A stretch of 64,000 nt of DNA from Burkholderiales bacterium (GCA_020854105.1 JADZGB010000022.1:183998-247997); one strand, 5' to 3'. Counted from the first letter of the stretch, positions 43,869-53,543 are shown. Made by a program: numbers and translations. Notes: generated from the sequence alone by a model not told the origin.

Positions 43869-46800
43869 TTACTGATGCTCGCTGCCCGCACCGGCGCGCT
43901 GCAGGCTCCGGTACAGCGCAACCGTGGCGGGAGAGGGCTCGATGCCAAGCGTGGCGGCCAGGATCTCGCGCAACTGGCGATAGGCGTCCATTGCGTCGGC
44001 ATGGCGCCCGAGGGCGGCATGGCAGCGCATCATGCCCTGGTAGAAGGACTCGGCGAGGTTGTCCGCATCCAGTCCGCGCAGATACAGATCCAGCGCCTCG
44101 TTCCAATTCTGCCCGGCTTCCAGCGTCGCGCCCAGGCGCGCGAAGTGGTGCATGAACTTGCTGCGCAGCCGTTCGCGCATCGCCATGCTCCAGGGCTCGT
44201 CCCGGTCTGCGGGAAGCAGCGCGCCGCGATACAGTGCCAGTGCGCGTATTCGCGCGGCATCGCTCGCGGCCGGGCCACGCGACGCGCCTGCCAGTTCATC
44301 GAAGATCAGCGCGTCTACCCAGCACAGGTCGCGGTCGAGGCTGACGCGGCCGTCCTCGACCCGGATCGCATCTGCCTCGCCCAGGACCCTGCGCAGGCGA
44401 TGCAGGGCGACGCGGAAGGCGTCGCGCGCGCTGTCACCTTCGTCGTCGGGCCAGAGTGCGTCGACCAGCTGGTGGTCCTTCACGTTCTCCCCGCCCATGC
44501 ACACGAGCGCCTTGAGCAACGCGAGCGGCTTCTTCGGCGCCTTGCCTGCGAAGGAGACGGGCACGTCATCCACCCGCAGTTCGAAGCGGCCGAGCGCGTG
44601 AATGCGGATCGGCCAGGGCCAGGCTTCGATGTCGCGGCTCGGCGCACGCAGATCGAAGCGATCGATGAAACGGCGCACGATGCCGGGCGCGATGTCACGG
44701 CGCAGGGACTCTGCCGCCAGAGTGGCGGCCCAGCCGCGCGCCCACGCGAGCTGGTGACCGTACTCGTCGAGCGTCCCGCGCTCTCGCGCGAACACCCGCT
44801 CCAGCCGCTCCCGCAGCGTGGTTTCGTCGCTCGCGCGCAGTGCGAGGATCGCTTCGGCCGCATCCGGCCCCCAGCGCGCCCACTCCATGTTGCGCCGGAC
44901 CGACCAGCGACGATGCTCGGCGATGGTCGCGTACGCGGCCTCGACTTCGCCGGCTTCCACGTACCCCCACAGCATTCCATTGAGTCCGACCATGATGTGC
45001 GGGATCGAGCCGGCCCCGTTGTACAGGCGCACCGCTTCCGGTCCATGCCGCAGCGTGATCGACGCCTCGCCGTTGAACAGGCCGTGATACGACTTCATGT
45101 TCACCAGCGAGGCCGCTTCGTAGGGCTGGGCGGCGATCATGATCTGCTCGAAGCGCTCGATGCGCCGGCGCCCCGCCTCGGCGTCGCGACGGTCCATGTC
45201 CACGAAGTAGCCGATGATGCAGGCGAAGCGCTCGGCGACGTGGACGCCCTCGTCGCGCGCGATCGCCTCGTTGGCGGCAATCGCTCGATAGCCGAGATCG
45301 AAGTCGCTCGTGTTGCACGCGTACCATTCCAGCACCGCCCAGGCGAAGATCTTGCGGAAGATCGTGACCGCGGGATCGGCGAGCAGCGGGGCGATGAGGT
45401 ACGCCGCACGCTGGCTCTCGTCCAGTCTGCCGGTGAAGCCGCCATACAGGCACAGGTGTGTGCCGGCACTCACGCGCAGGTTGATGTCGAGCTCGGTGTG
45501 CAGCAACTCGGTCACGCGTGCCGCGCAGCGCTCGACCTGTGCATGGTCCGGCTGACGGTAGGTGGCCGAGACCAGCAGGGCCGACTGCGAGCGCAATTCA
45601 GCCTCCAGGCTGGGGAAGCGGAAGCCGGGCTCGAACATGTGCTCGAGCACCGGGATCCATTTGTCGAGTGGCGTGAAGACGCTGTACTCGAGAAAGCAGG
45701 CTTCCACCATCCCTGCGGCCACCTGCACCTGGCACGGCGCGTCCCCGTGCGCCACCGCCTGCACGTAGGCACGCTCCAGGACTGCCCGCGCTGCGGGCGG
45801 ATCGACGCCGAGCTGCGCTGTGCCGAGCCAGTGCAGCAGCCAGGCATTGCCCTCCACCCGCGCCTTCGGCAGAGCTGCAATCCACTCGACCACGACCTTC
45901 CAGCGGCCTTGCCCGATCAGCGGAGCAGCCTGCGCGAACACCAGCGCCTCGGCGGCCTCGTAATCCCTGGCGCGCAAATACAAGGGCATCGCAGCGTCCG
46001 GCTGTCCGGAGTCCTCGAGCAAGGCGGCAGCCAGACGATTCGCGGCCTGCTGCTCCGCCGCGCCGAGGTCGCTCTGCGCGCGATGCTCCAAGAAGGCGCG
46101 GAACAGCGCGTGAAAGGTGTAGATGGGCTCATCCGACCTGCGCCGATCGGTGAACAGGTGGCGGCGATAGAGTGTCTCGAGCATGCCGGCGGCATTCTCG
46201 TCGCCGGTGAGGGCGACCGCATGGCTCTGCCGCACGCTGGGCAGAAGGGACATCTGCATCAGCATGCGGCGCTCGTCTGCAGAGGCTTGGTCGAACAGCT
46301 GCCCCGCGAAGTAGGCGAAGACCTGGATCAGCGAGTCCGGGTCGTCGTGCGGCGTGATTGCTCGCCCCCTGCGCAGGTGCTCGGCCAGCAGGATCAGGCC
46401 AGCAGCCCAACCGCCGGAGCGCGCGTGCAGGGTCTCGGCCTGCGTCTCGTCCACGTCGAGGCGCGTGCTGGTGAGCACCTCCATCGATTCGCCGGGCGTG
46501 AGCCTGAGTTGCTCCCAGTCGACGAGACCCATCGCCCGGTTAGCCGTCAGCCGCGCGTACCGGTCCGGCGGCGGATGCCGGCTGACCAGGAACACGCGAA
46601 CGTCTTCGGGCACTTCCTCGAGGCCGGCGATGAGTGCGGCATGGAGTGGCGAACTGTCGTCGACCTCCTGAAAATTGTCGAACACCAGGATGGCCGGTTC
46701 TCCCAGCCGGGAGAACAGTGCCCGGAAGAAGCGCCGGGAGAAGCCGGCGAGATCCGGCAGGTACTCGGGCGTCAGCAGCGGCAGCGGTACCCGCCGTCGG

Positions 46801-47084
46801 TGACCGGGCAGCGCGCGCTCGGCGAGGCCCAGGAAGTAGAAGAAGGTGGACGGATCGGCGTCACCGGCGTCGACCTGATACCAGATTCCGGGAAGCTTGC
46901 GGCTCTCCAGATAGCTCGCCACCAGCGTGGTCTTGCCCGCGCCTGGCGGCGCGGCCACCAGCACGACGCGATGCTGGCGCTGGACATCGAGCAGCGCGAA
47001 CAGCCGCTCCCTCGGAACGGCCTCGTAGAGCCGCGGCCGGCTGAGCTTGGCCAGGCCGGTGCCGCGTCGGGTCGCCGCCATCAT
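43869..47084 (-). CDS. Giant STAND ATPase / BTAD transcriptional regulator
   Basis: 1071 residues. N-terminal P-loop ATPase of the MalT/STAND kind (Walker A AAPPGAGKTTLV about 44-55; Walker B AILVFDNFQEVDD about 131), a winged-helix/arm region, a long helical-repeat sensor (about 350-820), then an OmpR-like winged helix (IRIHALGRFELRVDD near 830, with DALWPDDEGDSARDAFRVALHRLR) and a bacterial transcriptional activation domain of TPR type (about 915-1065). Such proteins oligomerise with ATP and a ligand to activate transcription. The target is unknown. The start is the first of two ATGs; no strong ribosome site. Confidence 0.9.
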   Translation of the reverse strand: MMAATRRGTGLAKLSRPRLYEAVPRERLFALLDVQRQHRVVLVAAPPGAGKTTLVASYLESRKLPGIWYQVDAGDADPSTFFYFLGLAERALPGHRRRVPLPLLTPEYLPDLAGFSRRFFRALFSRLGEPAILVFDNFQEVDDSSPLHAALIAGLEEVPEDVRVFLVSRHPPPDRYARLTANRAMGLVDWEQLRLTPGESMEVLTSTRLDVDETQAETLHARSGGWAAGLILLAEHLRRGRAITPHDDPDSLIQVFAYFAGQLFDQASADERRMLMQMSLLPSVRQSHAVALTGDENAAGMLETLYRRHLFTDRRRSDEPIYTFHALFRAFLEHRAQSDLGAAEQQAANRLAAALLEDSGQPDAAMPLYLRARDYEAAEALVFAQAAPLIGQGRWKVVVEWIAALPKARVEGNAWLLHWLGTAQLGVDPPAARAVLERAYVQAVAHGDAPCQVQVAAGMVEACFLEYSVFTPLDKWIPVLEHMFEPGFRFPSLEAELRSQSALLVSATYRQPDHAQVERCAARVTELLHTELDINLRVSAGTHLCLYGGFTGRLDESQRAAYLIAPLLADPAVTIFRKIFAWAVLEWYACNTSDFDLGYRAIAANEAIARDEGVHVAERFACIIGYFVDMDRRDAEAGRRRIERFEQIMIAAQPYEAASLVNMKSYHGLFNGEASITLRHGPEAVRLYNGAGSIPHIMVGLNGMLWGYVEAGEVEAAYATIAEHRRWSVRRNMEWARWGPDAAEAILALRASDETTLRERLERVFARERGTLDEYGHQLAWARGWAATLAAESLRRDIAPGIVRRFIDRFDLRAPSRDIEAWPWPIRIHALGRFELRVDDVPVSFAGKAPKKPLALLKALVCMGGENVKDHQLVDALWPDDEGDSARDAFRVALHRLRRVLGEADAIRVEDGRVSLDRDLCWVDALIFDELAGASRGPAASDAARIRALALYRGALLPADRDEPWSMAMRERLRSKFMHHFARLGATLEAGQNWNEALDLYLRGLDADNLAESFYQGMMRCHAALGRHADAMDAYRQLREILAATLGIEPSPATVALYRSLQRAGAGSEHQ

Positions 47085-47389
47085 TCGTTTCCCTCAGCCT
47101 TGTCGTTGTGCCGTGGAAGTCCGCGCAGACTGAGAACAGCGCCGTCACCGCACGGGATCCCGTGTGGCAACGCGCTCGCTCAGCCATGCCGCGATGCTAG
47201 CATTCGGTTTCGTTTTCGCGTATCTCCTGGCACCGACATCACTGTCATGCGCTTGAATGTCGGTATGCGAGGTAGCGCGGAGAAGAGCCCTTGTGTTCAC
47301 GCTGGGTGCCGGCGTGCGCCGGGACGACAGGCCGACGCCACCTTCCGGGGGCAGACTTTATTCCACCCGGATGACCCATGCATGACCCA
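47085..47389. other. Intergenic region, about 305 bp
   Basis: Between divergent genes. It contains one REP-like element (47301-47335). No gene or clear promoter seen. Confidence 0.5.
47301..47335. repeat. REP-like element, copy 6
   Basis: GCTGGGTGCCGGCGTGCGCCGGGACGACAGG: the same core as copy 5 with a hairpin CCGGCG-TG-CGCCGG. Confidence 0.75.
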
Positions 47390-48292
47390 ATGAGTACCTT
47401 TCTCTCTCTCCACGCCTGGGCGGTGTTCACTGTCCTCGCTGCCGCTGCGCAGACCGCGCGCAACGCGATGCAGCGCGGGCTCACCGCCAAAGCGGGCGTG
47501 GCCGGCGCCAGCTGGGCGCGCTTCATCTTCGCCCTGCCCTTCGCGCTCACCTCCGTGAGCGTGATCATGGCGCTCGATGGCGGCACGCCCTCCTTCGAGC
47601 GCGGCTACACGACCTGGCTGCTGCTCGGCTCGCTCGCCCAGATGTTCGCCACCGGCACCATGCTGCTGGCGATGCGCGACCGCTCGTTCGTGACGGTGAT
47701 CGCCTATACCAAGACCGAACCGATCCAGGTGGCGGTGTTCGCGCTGGCCCTGCTGGGGGAGCAGCTCACGCCGATCAAGACGGCGGCCGTGCTGCTGGGC
47801 ACCCTCGCGGTGATGCTGTTCTCGTGGCCGAGAGACGGCGGCAACCTCGCGCGCGACCTGCGCAGTGCCGGCTGGGGACTGCTGGCGGGCGCGGGTTTCG
47901 CGCTCGCGGCCGTGGGCTATCGCGGTGCCATCACGCACATGCAGGGAGTGGGGTTCGTCTCGGCAGCCACGATCACCCTGACACTCACACTATGCATCCA
48001 GACCGCGCTGTCCATCGCCTGGCTGCTGATCGCCAACCGCGATGCCCTGCGCACACTGTTCGTCGCCTGGCGCGAGTCGGTGCCGGCCGGATTCGCCGGC
48101 GCCCTTGCTTCGCAGTTCTGGTTTCTCGCCTTCGCGTTGCAGGCTGCGCCGGCCGTGCGTACGCTGGGGCTGATCGAGGTGCTGTTCGCGCAGCTGGTGT
48201 CCTGGCGCCTGATGCGCGAGAAAATGACGCCGCGCGAATGGAGCGCCCTCGGGCTGCTGCTCGCCGCACTTATCGTCATTCTCGGCGCCTGA
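47390..48292 (+). CDS. EamA/DMT-type transporter
   Basis: 300 residues with ten predicted membrane helices in two repeats, the standard EamA drug/metabolite exporter layout; TEPIQVAVFALALLGEQLTPIKTAAVLLG (about 110-137, at the end of the first half) and the corresponding VLFAQLVSWRLMREKMTPREW (about 265) are the hallmark helix-5/10 regions. An ATG 12 bases upstream (47378) is an alternative start. Substrate unknown; family members export amino acids or metabolites. Confidence 0.9.
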   Translation: MSTFLSLHAWAVFTVLAAAAQTARNAMQRGLTAKAGVAGASWARFIFALPFALTSVSVIMALDGGTPSFERGYTTWLLLGSLAQMFATGTMLLAMRDRSFVTVIAYTKTEPIQVAVFALALLGEQLTPIKTAAVLLGTLAVMLFSWPRDGGNLARDLRSAGWGLLAGAGFALAAVGYRGAITHMQGVGFVSAATITLTLTLCIQTALSIAWLLIANRDALRTLFVAWRESVPAGFAGALASQFWFLAFALQAAPAVRTLGLIEVLFAQLVSWRLMREKMTPREWSALGLLLAALIVILGA

Positions 48293-48302
48293 AGCATCTG
48301 CG

Positions 48303-48653
48303 CTAGCGTGGCGCTGCGCCGTGCGCCTCCAGGCTCGCCTGGAGGCGCTTGATCTCCTCGAGCACCGTCGAGAAGCTTCGCCCGAACTCCGTCAGGGAGT
48401 ACTCCACGCGCGGCGGAACCTCGGGGTACACGGTCTTGCTGAGAACGCCATAGCGGGTCAGCTTGGACAGGCGTTCGTTCAGCACCTTGGCGCTCAGCCC
48501 CTCGACGGCACGCTCCATCGCGCCCGGTCGGCTGATGCCGCTCTCGACCAGGGCCAGCACACGCATCGACCACTTGCAGCCGACCACGTCCTCGACCATC
48601 TCGGCCACCGAAGGACGATCGCTGCCAGAAATGTTCTCGTTACGCATCACCAA
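48303..48653 (-). CDS. HxlR-family transcriptional regulator
   Basis: 116 residues with the winged helix-turn-helix of the HxlR/MarR-like family: CKWSMRVLALVESG, RPGAMERAVEGLSAKVLNERLSKLTRYGVL and RVEYSLTEFGRSF. Members often sense electrophiles or redox state. The start is MVMRNEN, or MRNEN two codons later. Divergent from the cytochrome P460 gene with about 100 bases between, so the latter is a likely target. Confidence 0.93.
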   Translation of the reverse strand: MVMRNENISGSDRPSVAEMVEDVVGCKWSMRVLALVESGISRPGAMERAVEGLSAKVLNERLSKLTRYGVLSKTVYPEVPPRVEYSLTEFGRSFSTVLEEIKRLQASLEAHGAAPR

Positions 48654-48757
48654 GATGAACCGGAATGTAAGTAGGGAACCGTTCCGTGCCTGCTGTTCAC
48701 GGCATCCACGGCCCGCTAGATTTCCTTCGCGCAGTTCACCCGATCACGGAGGAAGCC

Positions 48758-49225
48758 ATGCTCAGAGGCATCATAGCCGCAATCGCCTGCACCGCCCCGC
48801 TCGCCGCGGTTGCCGCCGACGTCCCCTATCCTGCCGGTTATCGCGACTGGCATCACGTGAAGTCCATGGTGATCGGTGAAGGCCACCCGCTGTACGAAGC
48901 ATTCGGCGGCATTCATCACCTCTATGCTAACGCGAAGGCCAGGCAGGGGTATGCGAAGGGCAAGTTCCCCGACGGCTCGATCATCGTGTTCGACCTGCTC
49001 GAGGCGCATGGCGGCAACGGCGCAATCGTCGAGGGACCGCGCAAGGTGGTGGGCGTCATGCACAAGGATTCCAAGCGCTGGGCCGCCACCGGCGGCTGGG
49101 GCTTTGAAGGGTTCAAGGGCGACTCGAGGACCGAGCGTGCGGTGGGCGAGAACGCCGCATCCGCGTGCTTCGGCTGCCACGTGCCGCAGAAGGACAACGA
49201 CTACGTGTTCAGCCGGCCACGCTAA
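48758..49225 (+). CDS. Cytochrome P460 family protein
   Basis: 155 residues. Signal peptide MLRGIIAAIACTAPLAAVAA, then the P460 fold ending in a single haem motif CFGCH (about 141-145). HHLYANAKARQGY (about 55) and KFPDGSIIVFDLLEA (about 70) are typical for the family. P460 proteins oxidise hydroxylamine or detoxify NO. The unusual Lys-haem cross-link cannot be confirmed from sequence alone. CGGAGGAAG lies just before the ATG. Periplasmic. Confidence 0.9.
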   Translation: MLRGIIAAIACTAPLAAVAADVPYPAGYRDWHHVKSMVIGEGHPLYEAFGGIHHLYANAKARQGYAKGKFPDGSIIVFDLLEAHGGNGAIVEGPRKVVGVMHKDSKRWAATGGWGFEGFKGDSRTERAVGENAASACFGCHVPQKDNDYVFSRPR

Positions 49226-49257
49226 GCCACGACATTGCGCGCAGGCCGAAGTGCTTC

Positions 49258-49350
49258 GTCATCCCGGCGCACTCGGTTCGTCATCCCGGCGTAAGCCGGG
49301 ATCCAGCGCAAAAGACTGGGCCCCGGCTTTCGCCGGGGCGCCGGGACGGC
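49258..49350. repeat. REP-like element, copy 7 (double)
   Basis: GTCATCCCGGCGCACTCGG, GTCATCCCGGCGTAAGCCGGGATCCAGC and GGGCCCCGGCTTTCGCCGGGGC follow one another between convergent genes. Three hairpins; may also terminate both genes. Confidence 0.85.
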
Positions 49351-49382
49351 AGGGTTGATTGTCTTGTCGGGCGACGACCATT

Positions 49383-49949
49383 TCACTTCTTCAGCCGCTC
49401 CAGAAACTTCTTTCTGAACTTCGCCACCTTCGGTGCCACGACGGCCATGCAGTACGGCTGACGCGGATTGTTGGAGAAGTACTGCTGGTGATAGTCCTCG
49501 GCCACGTAGAAGTCCTCGGCTGGGATGACCTGCGTGACGACCCGTCCACCGTAGAGGCCTTCGCGCTCCACTGACGCGATGACTTCGCGCGCGATGCGTT
49601 CCTGCTCGGGCGAATGAAAGAAGATGGCGGAGCGGTACTGCGTGCCCACGTCGTTGCCCTGGCGGTCGAGCTGCGTCGGATCGTGGATCACGAAGAACAC
49701 GTCGAGCAGATCCCGATAATGCACGGCCCTCGGATCGAAGGTGATGTGCACGACCTCGGCGTGACCGGTGTCTCCTTCGCAAACCTGCCGGTACGTGGGA
49801 TTCTTCGACTCTCCGCCCATGTAGCCGGACTCGACCCTGTCCACGCCGTTCAGCTCATCGTATACCGCCTCCAGGCACCAGAAGCACCCTCCTGCCAGCG
49901 TGGCGATCTCACGCCCCGCGGGCGCGTCGTTGGAAACGAGCTGGGTCAT
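49383..49949 (-). CDS. msrA: Peptide methionine-(S)-S-oxide reductase
   Basis: 188 residues. Active-site GCFWC (about 21-25) in [18 protein letters not shown], with [26 protein letters not shown] and [11 protein letters not shown]. Repairs oxidised methionine in proteins using thioredoxin. No signal peptide, so cytoplasmic. Near cytochrome P460 and HxlR, an oxidative or nitrosative stress setting. Confidence 0.96.
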   Translation of the reverse strand: MTQLVSNDAPAGREIATLAGGCFWCLEAVYDELNGVDRVESGYMGGESKNPTYRQVCEGDTGHAEVVHITFDPRAVHYRDLLDVFFVIHDPTQLDRQGNDVGTQYRSAIFFHSPEQERIAREVIASVEREGLYGGRVVTQVIPAEDFYVAEDYHQQYFSNNPRQPYCMAVVAPKVAKFRKKFLERLKK

Positions 49950-50053
49950 AATCCGGCCTCCTTTCTGATGTACTGAAGTCTAGCAATCATGCTGCCCGTA
50001 CAGCGGGTGCCGTGCCCGCGATGGCGCGAGGCTGGAACGATGGAGGCGTGGCG

Positions 50054-50524
50054 GTGATCGGTCTGCTGCAACGGGTGGCACAGGCACGCGTGGAGGTCGA
50101 CGGGCAACTCGTGGGCGCGATCGGCAAGGGACTGATGGTGCTCGTGTGCGCCGAGCGCGGGGACGGAGACGAGCAGGCCGATCGTCTGCTCGAGCGTCTG
50201 CTCAACTATCGCGTCTTCTCGGACGATGCCGGCAAGATGAATCTCAGCCTGCGCGACGTGCAGGGCGGCCTGCTTCTCGTGCCGCAGTTCACGCTGGCGG
50301 CCGACACGCGCAAGGGAAATCGCCCCAGCTTCACGCCGGCCGCGCCGCCGGACGAAGGCCGTCGCCTGTTCGACCACATGCTGCGACGCGCACGCACCGT
50401 GCACACACCGGTGGAAAGCGGGCGCTTCGGCGCCGACATGCAGGTGAGCCTCACCAACGACGGGCCGGTGACGATCTGGCTGCGCACCGGATCGGAGCCC
50501 GGGTCGGAATCCAGGTCGGAATGA
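50054..50524 (+). CDS. dtd: D-aminoacyl-tRNA deacylase
   Basis: 156 residues. Removes D-amino acids (and glycine on tRNA-Ala) from charged tRNA. Start GTG 50054 is chosen because the product then begins [16 protein letters not shown] like the family, and GGAGG lies 8 bases before it. Motifs: PQFTLAAD (SQFTL in most; Ser to Pro here) and the Gly-cisPro motif NDGPVT. The C-terminal 11 residues, [11 protein letters not shown], are an added tail coded by a 12-bp repeat. Its stop overlaps the next start (ATGA). Confidence 0.93.
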   Translation: MIGLLQRVAQARVEVDGQLVGAIGKGLMVLVCAERGDGDEQADRLLERLLNYRVFSDDAGKMNLSLRDVQGGLLLVPQFTLAADTRKGNRPSFTPAAPPDEGRRLFDHMLRRARTVHTPVESGRFGADMQVSLTNDGPVTIWLRTGSEPGSESRSE

Positions 50525-50526
50525 TG
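50491..50526. repeat. 12-bp tandem repeat, 3 units, across a gene junction
   Basis: ATCGGAGCCCGG, GTCGGAATCCAG and GTCGGAATGATG. The last unit contains the dtd stop and the start of the DUF488 gene. Confidence 0.75.
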
Positions 50527-51114
50527 CATGCCCGTGTGCCGGAGGTGGAGCGCGAACAGACATGCGGCACGAAGCGGCGGGTGTGGACCATCGGTCACTC
50601 CACGCTCGGGCTCGACGCATTCCTGGAAATGCTGCGCACGCACGGCATCCGTGCCATCGCCGACGTGAGACGTTTTCCCGGATCGCGCCGCCATCCGCAC
50701 TTCGCCCGCGCAGCCTTGCAGTCGTCGCTTCCCGATGCCGGGATCGACTACCTGTGGCTGCCCGATCTCGGCGGCCGGCGGCGCGCACGCAAGGATTCGC
50801 ACAACGACGCGTGGCGCAACGAAAGCTTCCGGGGCTACGCCGACTACATGGAGACGGAAACCTTCGAACATGCGCTCGACCAACTGCAGCGCATGGCGCA
50901 GGCACGGCCGACTGCATGCATGTGCGCCGAGCACGCCTGGCAGCAATGCCATCGCGGCCTCATCTCCGATCGTCTCAAGGTGCAGGGCATCGAGGTCGTA
51001 CACATCCTGGGCAAGGGTCGCACGCAGATCCATCCGTACACCGAGCCCGCCCGCGTGATCGACGGCCGCCTGTCGTACGCACGTACGGCAATGCAGGGTG
51101 ACCTGCCACTATGA
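50521..51114 (+). CDS. DUF488 family protein
   Basis: 197 residues. DUF488 pattern: [18 protein letters not shown] (about 20), [19 protein letters not shown] (about 43), [31 protein letters not shown] (about 145, Cys-rich loop). Cytoplasmic, unknown function; family members are sometimes tied to heat-shock or DNA-damage genes. Start MMHARVP overlaps the dtd stop by four bases, so translation is coupled. Confidence 0.88.
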   Translation: MMHARVPEVEREQTCGTKRRVWTIGHSTLGLDAFLEMLRTHGIRAIADVRRFPGSRRHPHFARAALQSSLPDAGIDYLWLPDLGGRRRARKDSHNDAWRNESFRGYADYMETETFEHALDQLQRMAQARPTACMCAEHAWQQCHRGLISDRLKVQGIEVVHILGKGRTQIHPYTEPARVIDGRLSYARTAMQGDLPL

Positions 51115-51489
51115 CGAGGACGCGGGCTGGAAGCGAGGCCGAATACCGCGCCGGCGAGAAGACGGCGCGCCGGAACGAGGGCGACCGGAACGAGGGCGAC
51201 CGGGATGGACGCAGACCGGGATCAAGGGTGACCGGGATGAAGGGTGACAGGGGTCAGCGCGTCCGGAATCTCCCTGAGCGTTTGCCTTGTATCCTTGCCC
51301 CGGGCCGCAGCCGCCCCATCACCGGCGGTCTTGATTTTGTGGGCCTATGGTCGGCGAGAGGCGACGGCATGTCAAGCGTGAACCCGCATCGTGCCTTGCT
51401 CTGCGCCGACCGCGCTTTCGCCGCAATGCGCAATACCGGCGCTCGCCGGGCATTCGCAAACCACTGAACGAAACATGGAGGATCGTGCG
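51115..51489. other. Intergenic region with repeats, 375 bp
   Basis: The first part holds short tandem repeats (51170-51255). An in-frame ORF from 51111 covers it, but its product is repeat-rich and lacks family features, so I leave it out. No clear promoter seen. Confidence 0.5.
51170..51255. repeat. 15-bp tandem repeats and derivatives
   Basis: CCGGAACGAGGGCGA at 51170-51184 and 51185-51199 are identical. They continue as GACCGGGATGGACGCA and GACCGGGAT(C/G)AAGGGT with growing divergence, ending near 51255. Confidence 0.8.
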
Positions 51490-52488
51490 ATGCAAGTCAC
51501 CCGCAGGCTGTTCCTGACGATGGTCGGTGCGCTGCTGTATGCAGTGCACGCGCCCGCTGCCCGGCCCGCCGGGGTGCTGGGCACGGGCATGGAGGGCTAC
51601 GCCTATCCGCACCCGGTGCACTACCTGGATCTGCAGATGGAAGGCGAACCCGTCCGACTCGCCTACATGGACGTCGCGCCCGCGCAGTCCGCGAACGCGC
51701 CGGTCGCGCTACTGCTGCATGGCCGCAATTTCTTCGGCGCGTACTGGACGGATACCATCGATGCGCTGCGCAACGCCGGCTATCGGGTGATCGTGCCGGA
51801 CCAGATCGGCTTCGGCAAATCCTCCAAGCCCGACGTCCCGCACAGCCTGCACGCGCATGCGCGAAATCTGCGGCGGCTGCTGGAGACACTGGAGGTGAAA
51901 CGCGCGGACCTCATCGCCCATTCGCTGGGCGGAATGATGGCGATGCGCTTCACGCTCGACCACGGCGAACTGGTGCGCAGGCTGGTTCTGGAAGCGCCGA
52001 TCGGCCTGGAGGACTATCGCCTGGCGGTGCCCTACGCGACGCGCGAGGAACTCACACGCGAGCATCTCCAGACGACGCAGGAGGGCTTCGATCGCCTGTT
52101 CCACGCGTTCGTCGCCAGGTGGGAGCCGCGCTTCCAGACCTATTCGGACGTGCAGGCAGGCTGGCTGCTCGGTCCCGAGGCGTACCGCATCGCACGCACG
52201 GCGGCACACACCTGGACCATGGCCTACGAGCAGCCCGTGCTGTACGAACTGCCACACCTGGACACGCCGACGCTGCTGATCGTGGGAGAGCTCGACCGCG
52301 CCGCCATCGGTCGCAACCGCGTTTCCGCCGAGGTGCGCGCCACCATGGGGCTGATGCCGCAACTGGCGCGGCGCGCCGCCGCCGCGCTGCCCGACGCCAG
52401 ACTGGTGCTGCTGCAGGACGTCGGCCATATCCCGCATCTGGAAGCGACCGACCGCTTCCACCGCGAAGTGCTGGATTTCCTGCAATAG
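51490..52488 (+). CDS. Tat-exported alpha/beta hydrolase
   Basis: 332 residues. Starts MQVTRRLFLTMVGALLYA, a twin-arginine type signal (TRRLFL). Alpha/beta-hydrolase fold: ALLLHGRNFFGAYW (about 77), VPDQIGFGKSS (about 103), nucleophile elbow AHSLGG (about 143), acid Asp in IVGELDRAAIGR and His in LQDVGHIPHLEA at the end. The start is chosen by GGAGGATCGTGCG before it. Close to epoxide hydrolase/haloperoxidase-like enzymes; reaction unknown. Confidence 0.9.
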   Translation: MQVTRRLFLTMVGALLYAVHAPAARPAGVLGTGMEGYAYPHPVHYLDLQMEGEPVRLAYMDVAPAQSANAPVALLLHGRNFFGAYWTDTIDALRNAGYRVIVPDQIGFGKSSKPDVPHSLHAHARNLRRLLETLEVKRADLIAHSLGGMMAMRFTLDHGELVRRLVLEAPIGLEDYRLAVPYATREELTREHLQTTQEGFDRLFHAFVARWEPRFQTYSDVQAGWLLGPEAYRIARTAAHTWTMAYEQPVLYELPHLDTPTLLIVGELDRAAIGRNRVSAEVRATMGLMPQLARRAAAALPDARLVLLQDVGHIPHLEATDRFHREVLDFLQ

Positions 52489-52493
52489 GCCGC

Positions 52494-53543
52494 TCAGTCC
52501 AGGGGGCGTGGTCCCTCGGGCGTGAGACGGAAGCCCTGCCACGGTCCCCGCTCCTGTCGGCACACGCCGAAGCGGAACGGCACACTGGCTCGGCCGGGCG
52601 TCAGGAAGCGCAGGTCCTCGAACCACGCGCACAGCGACGGATTACCCGCATCCACACGATACAGGGCGGGAAGCTCCGCGAACCAGCGGTAGACGGCGAA
52701 GTCCGCCGCGTTCCACGCCTCGCGCACCACAGGCTGCAGTGCCGGGTCGGTGCCGTAGCGGGTGGCTGCCTGCCACTGCAGCGCCGTGGCCGGACGGAAT
52801 GCCGCATGAATGGCAGCGATCAGGCCATCACCGGTATCTCCCGCGGGAATCGTCTCGCGCCACAGGTTGACGTGCCCGTAGCGGTACTGCTCGCCGTGCG
52901 ACACCACGACGGTCCAGTTCGACGGCAGCGGCGGACGCGGCAACGCGACCACCGTTGCGTCGCTCCATCCCTCGGACAATGCCAACCGCTGTCCGACCGA
53001 TTCGGCCTCCGCCCGCATCCAGCCCTGGAAGCCGACGTAGGCGATCACCAGCGCGAGTCCCAGCGTCGCCGGCACACGCGACTGCCGCCAGAATGCCGAA
53101 GCAGCCAGCGCGAGCACGATGATGCCGCTGAGCATCAGGTCGATGATGAAGGTCGTGCCGATGGCAAAGCGCCGGTCCGAGAACGGGGCGAGCACCATGG
53201 TCCCGAACGAGGTGATGAGATCGCCCAGGATGTGGATCGCCAGCCCGCCCGCGCACACGGCCAGATAGCCGCGCATGGGCTTGCGCGTCACCAGCCCCAT
53301 CACGAATGCGAGCAGCGCTGCCCACAGCGGAAGCACGAGCAACGAGTGCGTCACCCCGCGATGTGCCGTCAGATACGCGAGCGAGGAAAACAGCGAGGTG
53401 ACGATGTCGCCGTCGGGAAAGGTCGCGGCCACCGTCCCCGCAACGACCAGCTGCGCGGTGGTCGGGACGCCGGGCGCACGGGCGCCGCGAGCCATGGCGC
53501 GCGCGAGCAGCGCGCCGCTCAATGCATGAGTGATGGTATCCAT
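52494..53543 (-). CDS. YdjM-like membrane-bound metal-dependent hydrolase
   Basis: 349 residues. N-terminal MDTITHALSGALLAR, then DGD, HRGVTHSLL (about 66) and LGDLITSFGT, the conserved Asp/His set of the YdjM/DUF457 family of inner-membrane proteins; about four membrane helices (to about 165) precede a C-terminal soluble domain (about 175-345). The substrate is unknown; YdjM of E. coli is SOS-induced. Convergent with the hydrolase upstream, five bases apart. Confidence 0.9.
   Translation of the reverse strand: MDTITHALSGALLARAMARGARAPGVPTTAQLVVAGTVAATFPDGDIVTSLFSSLAYLTAHRGVTHSLLVLPLWAALLAFVMGLVTRKPMRGYLAVCAGGLAIHILGDLITSFGTMVLAPFSDRRFAIGTTFIIDLMLSGIIVLALAASAFWRQSRVPATLGLALVIAYVGFQGWMRAEAESVGQRLALSEGWSDATVVALPRPPLPSNWTVVVSHGEQYRYGHVNLWRETIPAGDTGDGLIAAIHAAFRPATALQWQAATRYGTDPALQPVVREAWNAADFAVYRWFAELPALYRVDAGNPSLCAWFEDLRFLTPGRASVPFRFGVCRQERGPWQGFRLTPEGPRPLD

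Noticed and set aside
43875..47393. Plus-strand open frame of about 1172 codons antisense to the STAND/BTAD gene
   Set aside because: The minus-strand product shows clear P-loop and BTAD motifs; the antisense product shows none and has no ribosome site.
51111..51467. 118-codon plus-strand frame after DUF488, with an ATGA overlap
   Set aside because: Much of it is tandem repeat and low-complexity; no family features; it ends before the hydrolase, which has its own ribosome site.
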